Positions 1-7,933 of a stretch of DNA of 25,713 nucleotides are shown in pieces. The translations under genes and the position numbers were made by a program. This DNA comes from CAYJFX01 sp964370315 (GTDB lineage: Bacteria; Spirochaetota; Spirochaetia; Treponematales; Treponemataceae), in NCBI GenBank assembly GCA_964370315.1, contig CAYJIS010000024.1, positions 1 through 25,713 on the forward strand. Direction: 5' to 3'. Within the stretch, counting starts at the first letter, position 1; each line of letters opens with the position of its first letter. The notes under the pieces are model-generated. The model was not told where the DNA came from. It ran no database searches and saw only the letters and a program-made list of their open reading frames with translations.

Positions 1-186
1 CGTTATTTTGAGTTTGATACAATCCGATTACATGAAAACTTTATTGTTAATGAAAATGGACTGCAATTTACTTATAACCAATACGAGATTGCACCATACT
101 CGGAAGGAATTACTGATATCACTTTTACTTTTGATGAATTACGCAAGTTTATAAAATCTGACTCCCCAATTGCGTATTTATTCTAA
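1..186 (+). CDS. DUF3298-type (RsiV-like) domain protein, 3' end only
   Basis: The window opens inside a plus-strand gene; frame 1 is open for 61 codons and ends at TAA 184-186. The visible C-terminus has the layout of the end of DUF3298 domains: an aromatic-rich strand (FTYNQYEIAPYSEG), then a strand and short helix (ITFTFDELRKFI). The 'YEIAPYxxG' block is the recognisable hallmark. DUF3298 proteins are usually secreted or membrane-anchored and often occur together with DUF4163, as in RsiV-type anti-sigma factors, where the domain binds a lysozyme-like ligand; many have no known role. The N-terminus, any signal peptide and any lipobox lie outside the window, so localisation cannot be judged. 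It converges on the helicase gene across 143 bp. Confidence 0.7.
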   Translation, partial: RYFEFDTIRLHENFIVNENGLQFTYNQYEIAPYSEGITDITFTFDELRKFIKSDSPIAYLF

Positions 187-229
187 AATGTAATAGTTAG
201 TATACCACCGAGATTGGTCATTTTTTAAC

Positions 230-247
230 CACAGATTTCACAGATTA
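230..247. repeat. Tandem CACAGATT(T/A) motif in convergent gap
   Basis: Two adjacent 9-mers, CACAGATTT and CACAGATTA, lie in the 143-bp gap between the DUF3298-type gene and the helicase gene. From memory, similar CACAGATT strings recur between genes in some spirochaetes, but I cannot verify this here. Further right (310-328) is an AT-only inverted repeat, TAATAATT-gtt-AATTATTA, directly after the helicase stop codon. It is a weak terminator candidate at best because it lacks a GC stem. Confidence 0.4.
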
Positions 248-329
248 CAACTACTGTATATTTTAATACCCTTGCACTTAGCATAAAAATCTTACTATAT
301 GTCAAAGTGTAATAATTGTTAATTATTAA

Positions 330-2591
330 TTAATCACGTACAATCATCAAGCTATGTGCTTGGAACTTTGGCATAAATTGCTTACAATTTCCTGTTTCAA
401 ATTGAACAGTGATAACAAAATCATCGTCGCCTAAATCCTCTCCCTTGGTAGAAGAAATATAGCCGTAGCCCCAGTCATCATGAAATAATCTTGTACCCTT
501 TGACCATCTTTGTGCTAATTCGCTTTTTTGTACACCATCTTTTTTTGCTCCACCTAATCCAAACTCTGCAGGAGCATCACCCATTATATCAATTGAAGAT
601 GAGTTTATTTCATATAAAAAAGGACTCGGTCTCATACGATCTGTCTTTCCATACATACGACGCATAGCACAAGAAGTAATATAAAGCTCATCCTTTGCCC
701 TTGTTGCCCCAACATAAAAAAGCCGACGCTCTTCTTCCAGCTCATCTTCGTCTTTACCGTTGCGCGGAAATATACCTTGCTCTAATCCTGTCATTATAAC
801 ACGTGGAAACTCTAACCCTTTTGTGTTGTGTAAAGTAATAAGTGTTACTGCATCCTTTTCTTTTTCATCATCGTCTTCAGCTTCGAGAGTTCTGTCAAGT
901 TCAATATGATCAAGGAAGTCAAGCAATCCTTTATGTGTTAAAGGATATAAAACAGCTGAGTTTGCTAACTCTTGCATATTCGAAACCTTTTGAGTTCCAG
1001 CAACTTCATCTTGAGCACTGTGGTAATCTATTAATCCTGATTTTTGTGCAATATACTCAATAAAAGCGGATAATCGCTGTGATTCATTATATATGTCATT
1101 TTTATCTACACTTTGTTGATCCGGTTCCTCAAATTGCTTAATAAGTGACTCTGCTTCATCAAGTGGAATCATCTCTTTTAAATCGTCAATCAACTCTAAA
1201 AATAACTGCAATCCACTTTGAGCTTTTTTATTCATACTTTTTAAGCTATTTTTACACGCGTCTAAAAGATTAGTAGAATTCCCAAGAAGCATAGCATCCG
1301 CAGACTTTATTCTTTCTCTTGCAGCATCTATAATTTTATCTTGAGAAACAGAGCCTATTCCACGTGATGGTTTATTTATTATTCTTCTAAACGCAATCTC
1401 ATCTTTTGGGTTTGCAATGAGCGATAAAAATGCCAATATGTCTTTTATCTCTTCCCTATCATAAAACTTCAATGCACCTACAACAGTATAAGGAATCTTT
1501 TTATGCAAAAACTCACTTTCAAAGCCAAGCGATTGCGCATTTGTTCTATAGAGAATAGCCCAATCAGAGTATGGACATCCCTTTAAATAAGCCTGCTGTA
1601 TAATATGTGCACAAAAAAAAGTTTCAACATCTTGCGTTTCCATGAAAATAAGCGTAGGTTTTTTTCCCCCTTGCCTAACCGCTTGTAATGTTTTACCCAG
1701 TCTTTCCGAATTCTTTTTTACAACATCATCTGCAACTTGCAATACAGGAGCTACTGATCTATAATTTTTTTCAAGCTTGACAATTTCTGTATTTGGAAAA
1801 TGCTCTTGAAATGTAAGAATGTTCTGAACTTCAGCACCACGAAACTTATAAATTGATTGATCATCATCACCCACTACACACACATATGTTTGATCACCTG
1901 ACAGTTGTTGTAGTAATTGAAATTGGGCCACATTAGAATCTTGATACTCATCAACCATTATCACTTTAAATCGATAATGCATTTGCTCCCTAATTTTTTC
2001 ATTTTGTTGTAATATAAGAGTTGGAAGCATAATTAGGTCTCCAAAGTCTACGTTCCCAGTTTCTCTTAAACGCTCTTGATACATCGCATACAAATGTGGA
2101 AATTCAATATCGGTGCTTATATTCGCTAAGCCAGGAGAATCTGGTAAATAACAATAATCCTTTGCTCTTGAAATACCATGTGCAACTATTGAAGCTTGCT
2201 GCCGACTAAGAGAAGTACATTTTGTTAAAAGAGTTACCATATCATCATCATCGTACACTGTAAAATTTGAACCAAGATTCGCATATTCGCCATACAGCCT
2301 TAAAAACCAAGACCCAAACGAGTGAAATGTTCTAATTTGAGTAAAAGCGGCTCGTTCTTCTAGGAAGCGCGCTCTTTCTGCCATTTCATTTGCAGCTTTT
2401 TTTGTAAAGGTAACTGCTAGTATGTTTCTAGGATCAATATTTTTTTCTTTTATGAGATGAGCAATTTTTGTTGTAATTACACGTGTTTTACCCGAGCCAG
2501 CTCCAGCTAAAATTAGAAGAGAGCCACCCTCATGCATTACCGCTCTTTGTTGTTCTTCATTTAATATTGAAAGATATTCAAGATTGGACAT
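330..2591 (-). CDS. pcrA: UvrD/PcrA-type ATP-dependent DNA helicase (superfamily 1A)
   Basis: A 753-aa 3'-5' DNA helicase acting in nucleotide-excision/mismatch repair and clearing of recombination intermediates. Superfamily 1A motifs appear in order: Q-motif LNEEQQRAV; Walker A AGAGSGKT (about residue 30); VDEYQDSN (motif II, DExQD); GDDDQSIYKFRGA (III); LEKNYRS (IV); TLHNTKGLEFPRV (V); RRLFYVGATRAKDEL (VI). The C-terminus (RLFHDDWGYGYI...) matches the small Tudor-like tail of PcrA/UvrD that contacts RNA polymerase. I chose ATG at 2591 (MSNLEYLSIL), preceded by a GGGG stretch. A GTG at 2621 would add ten residues but puts more of the gene inside rimO. The ATG start overlaps the rimO 3' end by 14 nt, so translation is probably coupled. 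It is the last gene of the lolA-rodZ-rimO-pcrA transcript. PcrA versus Rep/UvrD naming is uncertain. Confidence 0.93.
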   Translation of the reverse strand: MSNLEYLSILNEEQQRAVMHEGGSLLILAGAGSGKTRVITTKIAHLIKEKNIDPRNILAVTFTKKAANEMAERARFLEERAAFTQIRTFHSFGSWFLRLYGEYANLGSNFTVYDDDDMVTLLTKCTSLSRQQASIVAHGISRAKDYCYLPDSPGLANISTDIEFPHLYAMYQERLRETGNVDFGDLIMLPTLILQQNEKIREQMHYRFKVIMVDEYQDSNVAQFQLLQQLSGDQTYVCVVGDDDQSIYKFRGAEVQNILTFQEHFPNTEIVKLEKNYRSVAPVLQVADDVVKKNSERLGKTLQAVRQGGKKPTLIFMETQDVETFFCAHIIQQAYLKGCPYSDWAILYRTNAQSLGFESEFLHKKIPYTVVGALKFYDREEIKDILAFLSLIANPKDEIAFRRIINKPSRGIGSVSQDKIIDAARERIKSADAMLLGNSTNLLDACKNSLKSMNKKAQSGLQLFLELIDDLKEMIPLDEAESLIKQFEEPDQQSVDKNDIYNESQRLSAFIEYIAQKSGLIDYHSAQDEVAGTQKVSNMQELANSAVLYPLTHKGLLDFLDHIELDRTLEAEDDDEKEKDAVTLITLHNTKGLEFPRVIMTGLEQGIFPRNGKDEDELEEERRLFYVGATRAKDELYITSCAMRRMYGKTDRMRPSPFLYEINSSSIDIMGDAPAEFGLGGAKKDGVQKSELAQRWSKGTRLFHDDWGYGYISSTKGEDLGDDDFVITVQFETGNCKQFMPKFQAHSLMIVRD

Positions 2592-3957
2592 AGTTCCCCA
2601 CCACGTCAACTCCACGAACACCAGTAATTAAAACCTTAATAACATTACCAGGTTTAATGTTTTCGATATTATCAATGTCGTCATCATAGCGAATAACACA
2701 AGCCCCATCAACTTCGGGAGCTTGAAAATATGCGCGTCCAAGCGCAAAGTTTTCACCAACAATACGCTCTTCAATTAGAACTTCGTATGTTTTACCAATG
2801 TGTGAACGTAATTGTTCTTCAGTTATTTGAGATTGAGTTTGTTGTAAAACATTTACCCTCTCATTTGCAGTTTTTGAGGAAACTCTATTTTTGAAATTAT
2901 ATGACTTTGTGCCTTCTTCTCTGCTATATGAAAAACAGCCTGACCAATTTGGACGAATTGTTTTTAAAAATTCTACTGTGTTTTTTGCAGCTTCATCTGT
3001 TTCACCAGGAAAACCACATAATAATGTCGTTCGAATTGTGGCATCTGGTAAGGTATCCCTAATACTATTTACTAAATGAGTATATGTTCTTGATGAGCCC
3101 TTTCTATTCATCGCTAAAATAATGTCATCATCGCCTGATTGAAACGGAATATCAAAATAGTGTAATATTCTCTTGTCTTTTTCTATAACTGGCAAGATAT
3201 CAGCTGGAAAGTGATCAGGATGAATATATAATAATCTAATCCAAAAAAAACCTTTTAGTTCACTTATTTTTTCCAATAATTGTGCTAGAGGACTTTTGCC
3301 TATCTCACTCCAATTATATGTTTCTTGTTGCTCAGCTGTAAAGTTTTCGCTGCCAAATGCAGCTAGGTCTTGACCGATTAAATTAAACTCGAAAACACCC
3401 TCTTCATACAGCAGTTTTATTTCTGAAACTATTGAGTCAATGGACCTACTCCTGAGACGACCTCTAATCAGAGGGATTGCACAAAACGAACAATAATTAT
3501 CGCACCCTTCTGTAATTTTTATATATCTACTGGACGGAAATTCAAAGAGGTTTGTTCGCATACCTTCACAAACACCCCTTTGCTCTGATGTTACAACTGG
3601 GCGTAGCCCTTTTTCCATTGAATTCACTACTTCTTCGATTTTTGATAAATCACCATTACCAAAAATACCATCCACTTCTGGCAAATCTTCTTTAAATACA
3701 TCTGCATAACGCTCTGACAAACAGCCTGTCATAAGAATTTTTGCTTTTGGATAGCTTTTTCGCGCTGACATTACAGCACCAAGTGATTCTTTTTTTGCGC
3801 TTTCAATAAAACCGCATGTATTAACAATAATAATACTGGCATTCTCTGCATCAGTAACGAGGTCCCAACCATTAGATTGAAGACGATGAGTTATTAATTC
3901 TGCATCTACTTGATTTTTTGCACATCCGTGCATATCAACGTAAAAGGTTTTACTCAA
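2578..3957 (-). CDS. rimO: Ribosomal protein S12 methylthiotransferase RimO
   Basis: A radical-SAM enzyme of 459 aa that adds a methylthio group to the conserved Asp of ribosomal protein S12. The N-terminal MTTase domain holds the auxiliary [4Fe-4S] cysteines C12, C48 and C79. The radical-SAM core has the C-X3-C-X2-C motif at C152, C156 and C159 (EGCDNYCSFCAIP). A TRAM domain ends the protein. The 'GCDxxCSFCAIPxxRG' wording and the MHGCAKN opening point to RimO rather than the tRNA enzyme MiaB. The start is TTG at 3957, inside the end of the upstream gene (8-nt overlap). No strong Shine-Dalgarno is visible, so re-initiation by ribosomes finishing the upstream gene is likely. Its presumed target, S12, is encoded in this window at 16717-17091 with the target Asp conserved. 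Confidence 0.92.
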   Translation of the reverse strand: MSKTFYVDMHGCAKNQVDAELITHRLQSNGWDLVTDAENASIIIVNTCGFIESAKKESLGAVMSARKSYPKAKILMTGCLSERYADVFKEDLPEVDGIFGNGDLSKIEEVVNSMEKGLRPVVTSEQRGVCEGMRTNLFEFPSSRYIKITEGCDNYCSFCAIPLIRGRLRSRSIDSIVSEIKLLYEEGVFEFNLIGQDLAAFGSENFTAEQQETYNWSEIGKSPLAQLLEKISELKGFFWIRLLYIHPDHFPADILPVIEKDKRILHYFDIPFQSGDDDIILAMNRKGSSRTYTHLVNSIRDTLPDATIRTTLLCGFPGETDEAAKNTVEFLKTIRPNWSGCFSYSREEGTKSYNFKNRVSSKTANERVNVLQQTQSQITEEQLRSHIGKTYEVLIEERIVGENFALGRAYFQAPEVDGACVIRYDDDIDNIENIKPGNVIKVLITGVRGVDVVGNYVQS

Positions 3958-5044
3958 TTTCCATTACCACAAGTTTATATACGTTGTCTGCTTCTTTTAT
4001 CCATCGTACATCTTGAACTGAAACAGACCCTGGTAAACCTACCTCAAGCTCATATGTTCGACCATCTGCAATAAGCTCCATCATAACTGCATTTGAGTTT
4101 GACATCCACAAACGAACAGCATTATTAGCTTGCATAATGAGGTTATCCCCAGAAATAAACAAGTTTTCTACAGGATCATTAGAGTCTGAAATATATCTTT
4201 GTAAACAAACATCACGGAAACTAGCATTAATTGTAAACGGATATGCACGGTTATCTTCTAAAATTACTGTTTGAGAAAGATTTGTTGGTACTTCTGATAA
4301 AAGGGCTATTTCATCCCCTCCACCTAGTGCTAAGCCAGAAGTTAGTGTATTTTGTGTTATCAAAAATGCTCGAATCTCAGCACCCAAGGCTTCATCAGTA
4401 TTTGATATATCTGCTAAAAATATAACAAAATCTGAACCATTTTTTCCATCAACATCTATTTCAAGTTCTTCACCCAATTCAACAAATTGTAATCCAAGTG
4501 GTGTTTCTAATGCTAAGGCATCAATAGTGTCACTTACTTTTAAGAACACTGATTCATCATCTATTTTAAGGGATAGTCTATCACCAATATATAAACGTTG
4601 TTGAAAAGGAATTGCAGATAAAGCGTACGTTTCCCCTTGGGCTCTAGCTAGCTCTATTGCATTTGCTTCCCTTTCTTGCGGTAAAATGACTAAGTAGTAT
4701 ACTAGAAGTATTGCTGTTATACAGACAAAAAGAGTTATACCACTAATAACAAGGATTCGCTTTGTGTAGTTTCTTTTAGGATGCAACAATGTTTCTGGAG
4801 TTGGTGTCTCTTGTATTATTCTTGCATTAAATATTTTTAAAATATAAGAAGAATCTAAGCCCAAATATTCACTATAATTGTGAAGGAAACCAGATACATA
4901 GGTATTACTCGGAAAAATATCGATTCGTTCGTTTTCTAAGGCTTCAATATAATGACGAGATATCGCTGTTTCACGAGATGCTGTGTCAATTGTTATATTT
5001 TTTTCTTCACGTTTTTCTCGTAAAATTGCTCCAAAATTTTCCAT
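3950..5044 (-). CDS. RodZ-like protein: HTH_25 domain, one membrane helix, large extracytoplasmic region
   Basis: A 364-aa protein with the RodZ layout. Residues 1-75 form an HTH_25/Xre-like domain (FGAILREKREEKNITIDTAS..., then a helix ending YSEYLGLD). A positively charged stretch (HPKRNYTKR) leads into one membrane helix at about 97-120. Roughly 240 residues lie outside the membrane, rich in beta-strand-like segments. In RodZ the HTH domain binds MreB and ties the actin-like cytoskeleton to wall synthesis; that role here is inferred from architecture only. The periplasmic part resembles nothing I can name, and low conservation there is usual in the family. ATG at 5044 follows a purine-rich stretch (GAGGAAG). 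It sits 40 bp after the lolA-like gene and overlaps rimO by 8 nt, so it belongs to that operon. Confidence 0.75.
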   Translation of the reverse strand: MENFGAILREKREEKNITIDTASRETAISRHYIEALENERIDIFPSNTYVSGFLHNYSEYLGLDSSYILKIFNARIIQETPTPETLLHPKRNYTKRILVISGITLFVCITAILLVYYLVILPQEREANAIELARAQGETYALSAIPFQQRLYIGDRLSLKIDDESVFLKVSDTIDALALETPLGLQFVELGEELEIDVDGKNGSDFVIFLADISNTDEALGAEIRAFLITQNTLTSGLALGGGDEIALLSEVPTNLSQTVILEDNRAYPFTINASFRDVCLQRYISDSNDPVENLFISGDNLIMQANNAVRLWMSNSNAVMMELIADGRTYELEVGLPGSVSVQDVRWIKEADNVYKLVVMEIE

Positions 5045-5084
5045 ATCTACTCTACTTCCTCTTCTTCTCTTTTTTTAATATGTC

Positions 5085-5771
5085 TTACTCAGCAAACAAA
5101 AAATCGTTATACGTATTTGCTGTTGGTGGAAGATCATAAATAAACCGCATATCAGGTATATTTTGATTTATGGAATAATTTGAAAAATCAAACCTGTACG
5201 ATATGCCAGTAATTGATACTGCATCAACTCGTCTTATTAACAATGTCTCTGGGTTTATTGCCAATCGAATAGTTCTAAACCCTTCAGTTGTATTTCTTCT
5301 TGTTAACACAAGCTTAACAACCATTTCTTCTGATCCATCATCAAGTGGAACAGCATCTTGTCCTGTTTCATAAGAAATCGAATAATAACGTTTCATCAAA
5401 GCCAATCCTTCTGGAGTGGCAAGACTCATACCGTCTGCAGTACCTCCCTGTCCTTGAACAGTCTGGGTTAGAATAACATTTGAATTTGGCAAAAACACCG
5501 TGAGCTGATTTCCGTTAAAAACAATCGCTTGGGTTGCGGGAGACGAAAAGTCTATTCGTAATAGATTAGGCTGCTTAAAAGATACACGAGACCTCATTGG
5601 CGTTGAGCTACCAGCCATAAGTATATCTAAGTCTGCCTCATACGTTTGGATTCCACCAAAATTTGCTGAAACAGAATTAAAAAAATCAGCAGCCGTTAGT
5701 ATTCCTTGAGAAAAAGAATAACTTGTAACACACACAAACATAAAAACTGAAACAAATATTTTTTTTACCAT
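5085..5771 (-). CDS. lolA: LolA-like outer-membrane lipoprotein carrier protein
   Basis: A 228-aa secreted protein. The N-terminus MVKKIFVSVFMFVCVTSYSFSQ is a Sec signal peptide with probable cleavage near SFS-Q; there is no lipobox. The mature part has the LolA fold pattern: a helix with 'FFNSVSANFGGIQTYEADL', strands such as SRVSFKQPNLLRIDFSSP (the 'P..lR.dy..P' signature) and IVFNGNQLTVFLPNSN, and late strands with a basic turn (LIRRVDAV). LolA proteins shuttle lipoproteins across the periplasm, which fits a diderm spirochaete. I prefer ATG 5771: AGGGA lies just upstream and a near-consensus promoter ends only a few bases further up, so the longer TTG start (5810) would lie inside the promoter. 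It is the first gene of the four-gene operon. Assignment to the LolA superfamily is fairly sure; the exact role is less so. Confidence 0.8.
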   Translation of the reverse strand: MVKKIFVSVFMFVCVTSYSFSQGILTAADFFNSVSANFGGIQTYEADLDILMAGSSTPMRSRVSFKQPNLLRIDFSSPATQAIVFNGNQLTVFLPNSNVILTQTVQGQGGTADGMSLATPEGLALMKRYYSISYETGQDAVPLDDGSEEMVVKLVLTRRNTTEGFRTIRLAINPETLLIRRVDAVSITGISYRFDFSNYSINQNIPDMRFIYDLPPTANTYNDFLFAE

Positions 5772-5794
5772 AAATTTCCCTACTATAAGAATAA

Positions 5795-5823
5795 AGTATA
5801 CCAAAAACAAAGTTATTCGTCAA
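5795..5823 (-). promoter_or_regulatory. Sigma70-type promoter of the lolA-rodZ-rimO-pcrA operon
   Basis: On the minus strand, TTGACG (5818-5823) and TATACT (5795-5800) are separated by exactly 17 bp. Transcription should start near 5788, leaving a leader of about 17 nt before the lolA-like ATG at 5771. This fixes the start codon choice and marks the beginning of the operon. Confidence 0.8.
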
Positions 5824-5825
5824 GA

Positions 5826-5889
5826 TACTACAATTTGCATGCCTCTAAAGCCTATTTTTCGGCATATTGTAGTAATTTTTTTATTATTT
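5826..5889 (+). terminator. Long hairpin with plus-strand T-tract behind the Pr6Pr-type gene
   Basis: Arms TACTACAAT (5826-5834) and ATTGTAGTA (5866-5874) pair perfectly. An inner stem ATGCC/GGCAT (5839-5843 / 5861-5865) continues the helix after a 4-nt bulge. The run of seven T (5876-5882) is on the plus-strand side, while the only neighbouring genes run on the minus strand. The stem itself forms on either strand, so it may also mark the 3' end of the membrane-protein gene, directly abutting the lolA promoter. Plus-strand orientation is what the T-tract supports. Confidence 0.55.
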
Positions 5890-5923
5890 TTTAATAATAC
5901 CATGTACAATATTGCTTTTATCT

Positions 5924-6586
5924 TTATTTTTTAAGACATTTTACCTTTTCCAATAAGGAATCTATACATACAAAAAGTAATGATAACAACATATACGCTG
6001 AAGCCAAAGCTAAGATCCATAGAGCAACACCACCCACCCCAAAAAGTTTATAATTGAGAAAAAAATATGGAACGAGATGGTCTTCTGAACCAAAACGTCC
6101 TCCAAGTGCACTATAAACGAACACAAACAGACAATATAAAAGAGGTACTACAGTCCAAGAAAATATATAAGCACCTTTTAGATTACCCTTTTTTTGAAAA
6201 AAAATATAATCTCCTAATACCATTAACGGTAACACGTAATGTATAAATGTATTCCCTGGTCCCAATAAGTCAGACCCTGGCTCAATGGTGGGTAGCAGTA
6301 AAAAATGAAAAACTAAAAAAGTGAGCATTATGCACATTACAACTCCACCCTGCACTAACGCCATTGTGCTACTTTCAATTTTTTTAACAGCATGGATTTG
6401 ATATATATAAAAAATACCTGCAAGAATACAAATAATATTACTTTGTATTGTATAATATAAGAATACTCCTGTTCCGTTTTCTGTTTGCGTTACATTAAAA
6501 CATATCCCAATTATTCCTGAAAGCATCATTATAACGAGATATAACGTTCTCATTGTATGTAGTAATTTTTGTGTGTTGTAAACCAT
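5924..6586 (-). CDS. Pr6Pr-family integral membrane protein, six predicted helices
   Basis: A 220-aa hydrophobic protein with six likely membrane helices at about 13-31, 42-64, 76-98, 113-130, 138-160 and 182-209. The pattern fits the Pr6Pr family: 'YYTIQSNIIC' in helix 2, 'HYVLPLMVLGDYIFF' in helix 4 and 'VPYFFLNYKLFGVGG' before helix 6. Members have no established function. The conserved His and Asp within helix 4 are the most suggestive residues. ATG 6586 is preceded by AGGG at a good spacing. It stands alone between two hairpin regions and is probably transcribed by itself. Its minus-strand leader carries an inverted repeat at 6617-6650. Family assignment is from motif memory. Confidence 0.7.
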   Translation of the reverse strand: MVYNTQKLLHTMRTLYLVIMMLSGIIGICFNVTQTENGTGVFLYYTIQSNIICILAGIFYIYQIHAVKKIESSTMALVQGGVVMCIMLTFLVFHFLLLPTIEPGSDLLGPGNTFIHYVLPLMVLGDYIFFQKKGNLKGAYIFSWTVVPLLYCLFVFVYSALGGRFGSEDHLVPYFFLNYKLFGVGGVALWILALASAYMLLSLLFVCIDSLLEKVKCLKK

Positions 6587-6616
6587 TTTAAACCCTATGT
6601 TATATATCTTATGTAT

Positions 6617-6650
6617 AAAGAACTACATCACTTAGCTATGAAAGTTCTTT
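6617..6650. repeat. Inverted repeat in leader of the Pr6Pr-type gene
   Basis: AAAGAACT (6617-6624) and AGTTCTTT (6643-6650) form an 8-bp stem with an 18-nt loop, about 30 nt upstream of the membrane-protein start. It could be a leader hairpin or a regulator site. No clear -35/-10 pair was found in this AT-rich leader. Confidence 0.35.
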
Positions 6651-6740
6651 GCATGTTTATCACATAAGAATATTTTAACATTTTTTTTTGTTTTATTCTA
6701 GTTTTTATTAATTGTGATTTAAATAGTGAAAAGTTTAAAT

Positions 6741-6792
6741 GAAAATAATCGTTTGGCATAATTGCAGGAGTTATATTATGCCAAACGATTAT
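6741..6792 (-). terminator. Probable terminator of the sulfatase/transport operon (18-bp perfect stem)
   Basis: Perfect 18-bp arms, ATAATCGTTTGGCATAAT at 6745-6762 and its complement at 6775-6792, enclose a 12-nt loop. Read on the minus strand the stem is followed by TTTTC, giving a short U-tract. It lies 86 bp past the dehydrogenase stop codon, where the minus-strand operon should end. The low GC of the outer stem makes efficiency uncertain. Confidence 0.55.
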
Positions 6793-6819
6793 ATAATTTG
6801 TAATTTTTAATAACTATTT

Positions 6820-6865
6820 ACTACCCGTGCAAGCCTTAAGCTTGCGCTAAGTAGTTTTTATTTTT
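6820..6865 (+). terminator. Hairpin with plus-strand T-tract in the 6587-6878 gap
   Basis: Outer arms ACTAC/GTAGT (6820-6824 / 6851-6855) and inner arms GTGCAAGC/GCTTGCGC, with a 5-nt loop, are followed on the plus strand by TTTTTATTTTT. The one imperfect inner pair is G-U in plus-strand RNA but C-A in minus-strand RNA, so the hairpin is better formed in a plus-strand transcript. No plus-strand protein gene ends here. Confidence 0.5.
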
Positions 6866-6878
6866 CACACGTAAGTGG

Positions 6879-7907
6879 CTACGCATTAGGTAATATGAGA
6901 ATTTTTCCACGCGTCCTATAACTTGAATCTGTAAATATTTCAATTGAATTATCTAAAGAAATTCTATCAGTAATAATTGATTCAATATCAAGCACCTTTG
7001 TTTCCATCATATCGATAACCCGTTGAGTACAAAGAGGGTTTACAAATGAGGATGTAATTACTAGTTCTTTTCTAAAAACTTGTTCAAATGGTAAAATTTT
7101 CATCTCTGTTTTTGCAGAAGTAAGGCCAAAAAGCATTATTGTTGCACCTCGAGATGCTATCTCTACTGAGGTTTGCATAGCGTACACATTTCCGGAGCAT
7201 TCTATAACCTTATCAATTGTGCGTATAGCACTTTTTGAAATTGCTTCGACTACATTTTCAGTTGTAGGATCTATAGCTAAAACTGCACCATATTTTAATG
7301 CTAACTCTCGTTTTTCCTTATTTGGTTCAACGACAACTATTTTTGAAGCACCTGAAATATTTGCTAGTTTTAACATTGTTTGTCCAATAGAACCAAAGCC
7401 CACAATAGCAACAGTATCGCCTAATTGAATTTTTGTCCTGTCAATACCGTGAAGACAGCACGCAACCATTTCTATTAAGGCAGCACTTTCATAACTAACT
7501 GAATCTGGTATTTTATAAAGGACTTTTTTGTTTATTATGCTATATTGCGCAAAACCACCAAACATGGTCACACCGTAGGCCTCTGCATTTAAACAATACT
7601 GTACGTTACCACATTTGCATTGATGACACTCGCCACAATACAAATTAGGATCTATACAAACGCGTTCCCCTTCTGAAAAGTCTTTTACATTACTTCCAGT
7701 TTTTTCTATAACTCCAGAAAACTCATGCCCAAGAATCATCGGAAGCACACTGTCTGTTGCACCGCCTTCGCCTTCGTACAAGTGCAAATCTGTCCCACAA
7801 ACACCTGCTGCCATTACCTTCACTAAAACCTCGTCGTCTTTTAATTCAGGCAATGATATATTTTCAATTGATAAAGTCTTTGCTTCCTTTAATAATAAAG
7901 CCTTCAT
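6879..7907 (-). CDS. Zinc-dependent medium-chain dehydrogenase, sorbitol dehydrogenase-like
   Basis: A 342-aa cytoplasmic MDR oxidoreductase. Residues 1-150 form the GroES-like catalytic domain: catalytic zinc ligand C37 (AAGVCGTD) and the GHE motif at 60-62. The structural-zinc cysteines are C91, C94, C97 and C105 in the classic 2-2-7 spacing. The Rossmann domain has VGFGSIG (169-175), and an acidic residue, E194, ends the second strand, which favours NAD+ over NADP+. The sequence is closest in style to sorbitol, threonine and galactitol-phosphate dehydrogenases, which oxidise a secondary alcohol of a polyol or similar compound. The true substrate is unknown. ATG 7907 has AAGGA upstream. It is the last gene of the transport/sulfatase operon, 91 bp after the sulfatase. 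With the divergent fructokinase it suggests polyol to ketose to ketose phosphate. Confidence 0.9.
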   Translation of the reverse strand: MKALLLKEAKTLSIENISLPELKDDEVLVKVMAAGVCGTDLHLYEGEGGATDSVLPMILGHEFSGVIEKTGSNVKDFSEGERVCIDPNLYCGECHQCKCGNVQYCLNAEAYGVTMFGGFAQYSIINKKVLYKIPDSVSYESAALIEMVACCLHGIDRTKIQLGDTVAIVGFGSIGQTMLKLANISGASKIVVVEPNKEKRELALKYGAVLAIDPTTENVVEAISKSAIRTIDKVIECSGNVYAMQTSVEIASRGATIMLFGLTSAKTEMKILPFEQVFRKELVITSSFVNPLCTQRVIDMMETKVLDIESIITDRISLDNSIEIFTDSSYRTRGKILILPNA

Positions 7908-7933
7908 AGCTAATTCCTTATTCTACTTATTAT

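Noticed and set aside
6745..6792. Insertion-sequence end or attachment site
   Set aside because: The perfect inverted repeat is short with a 12-nt loop, there is no transposase or integrase anywhere nearby, and its place after an operon fits a terminator.
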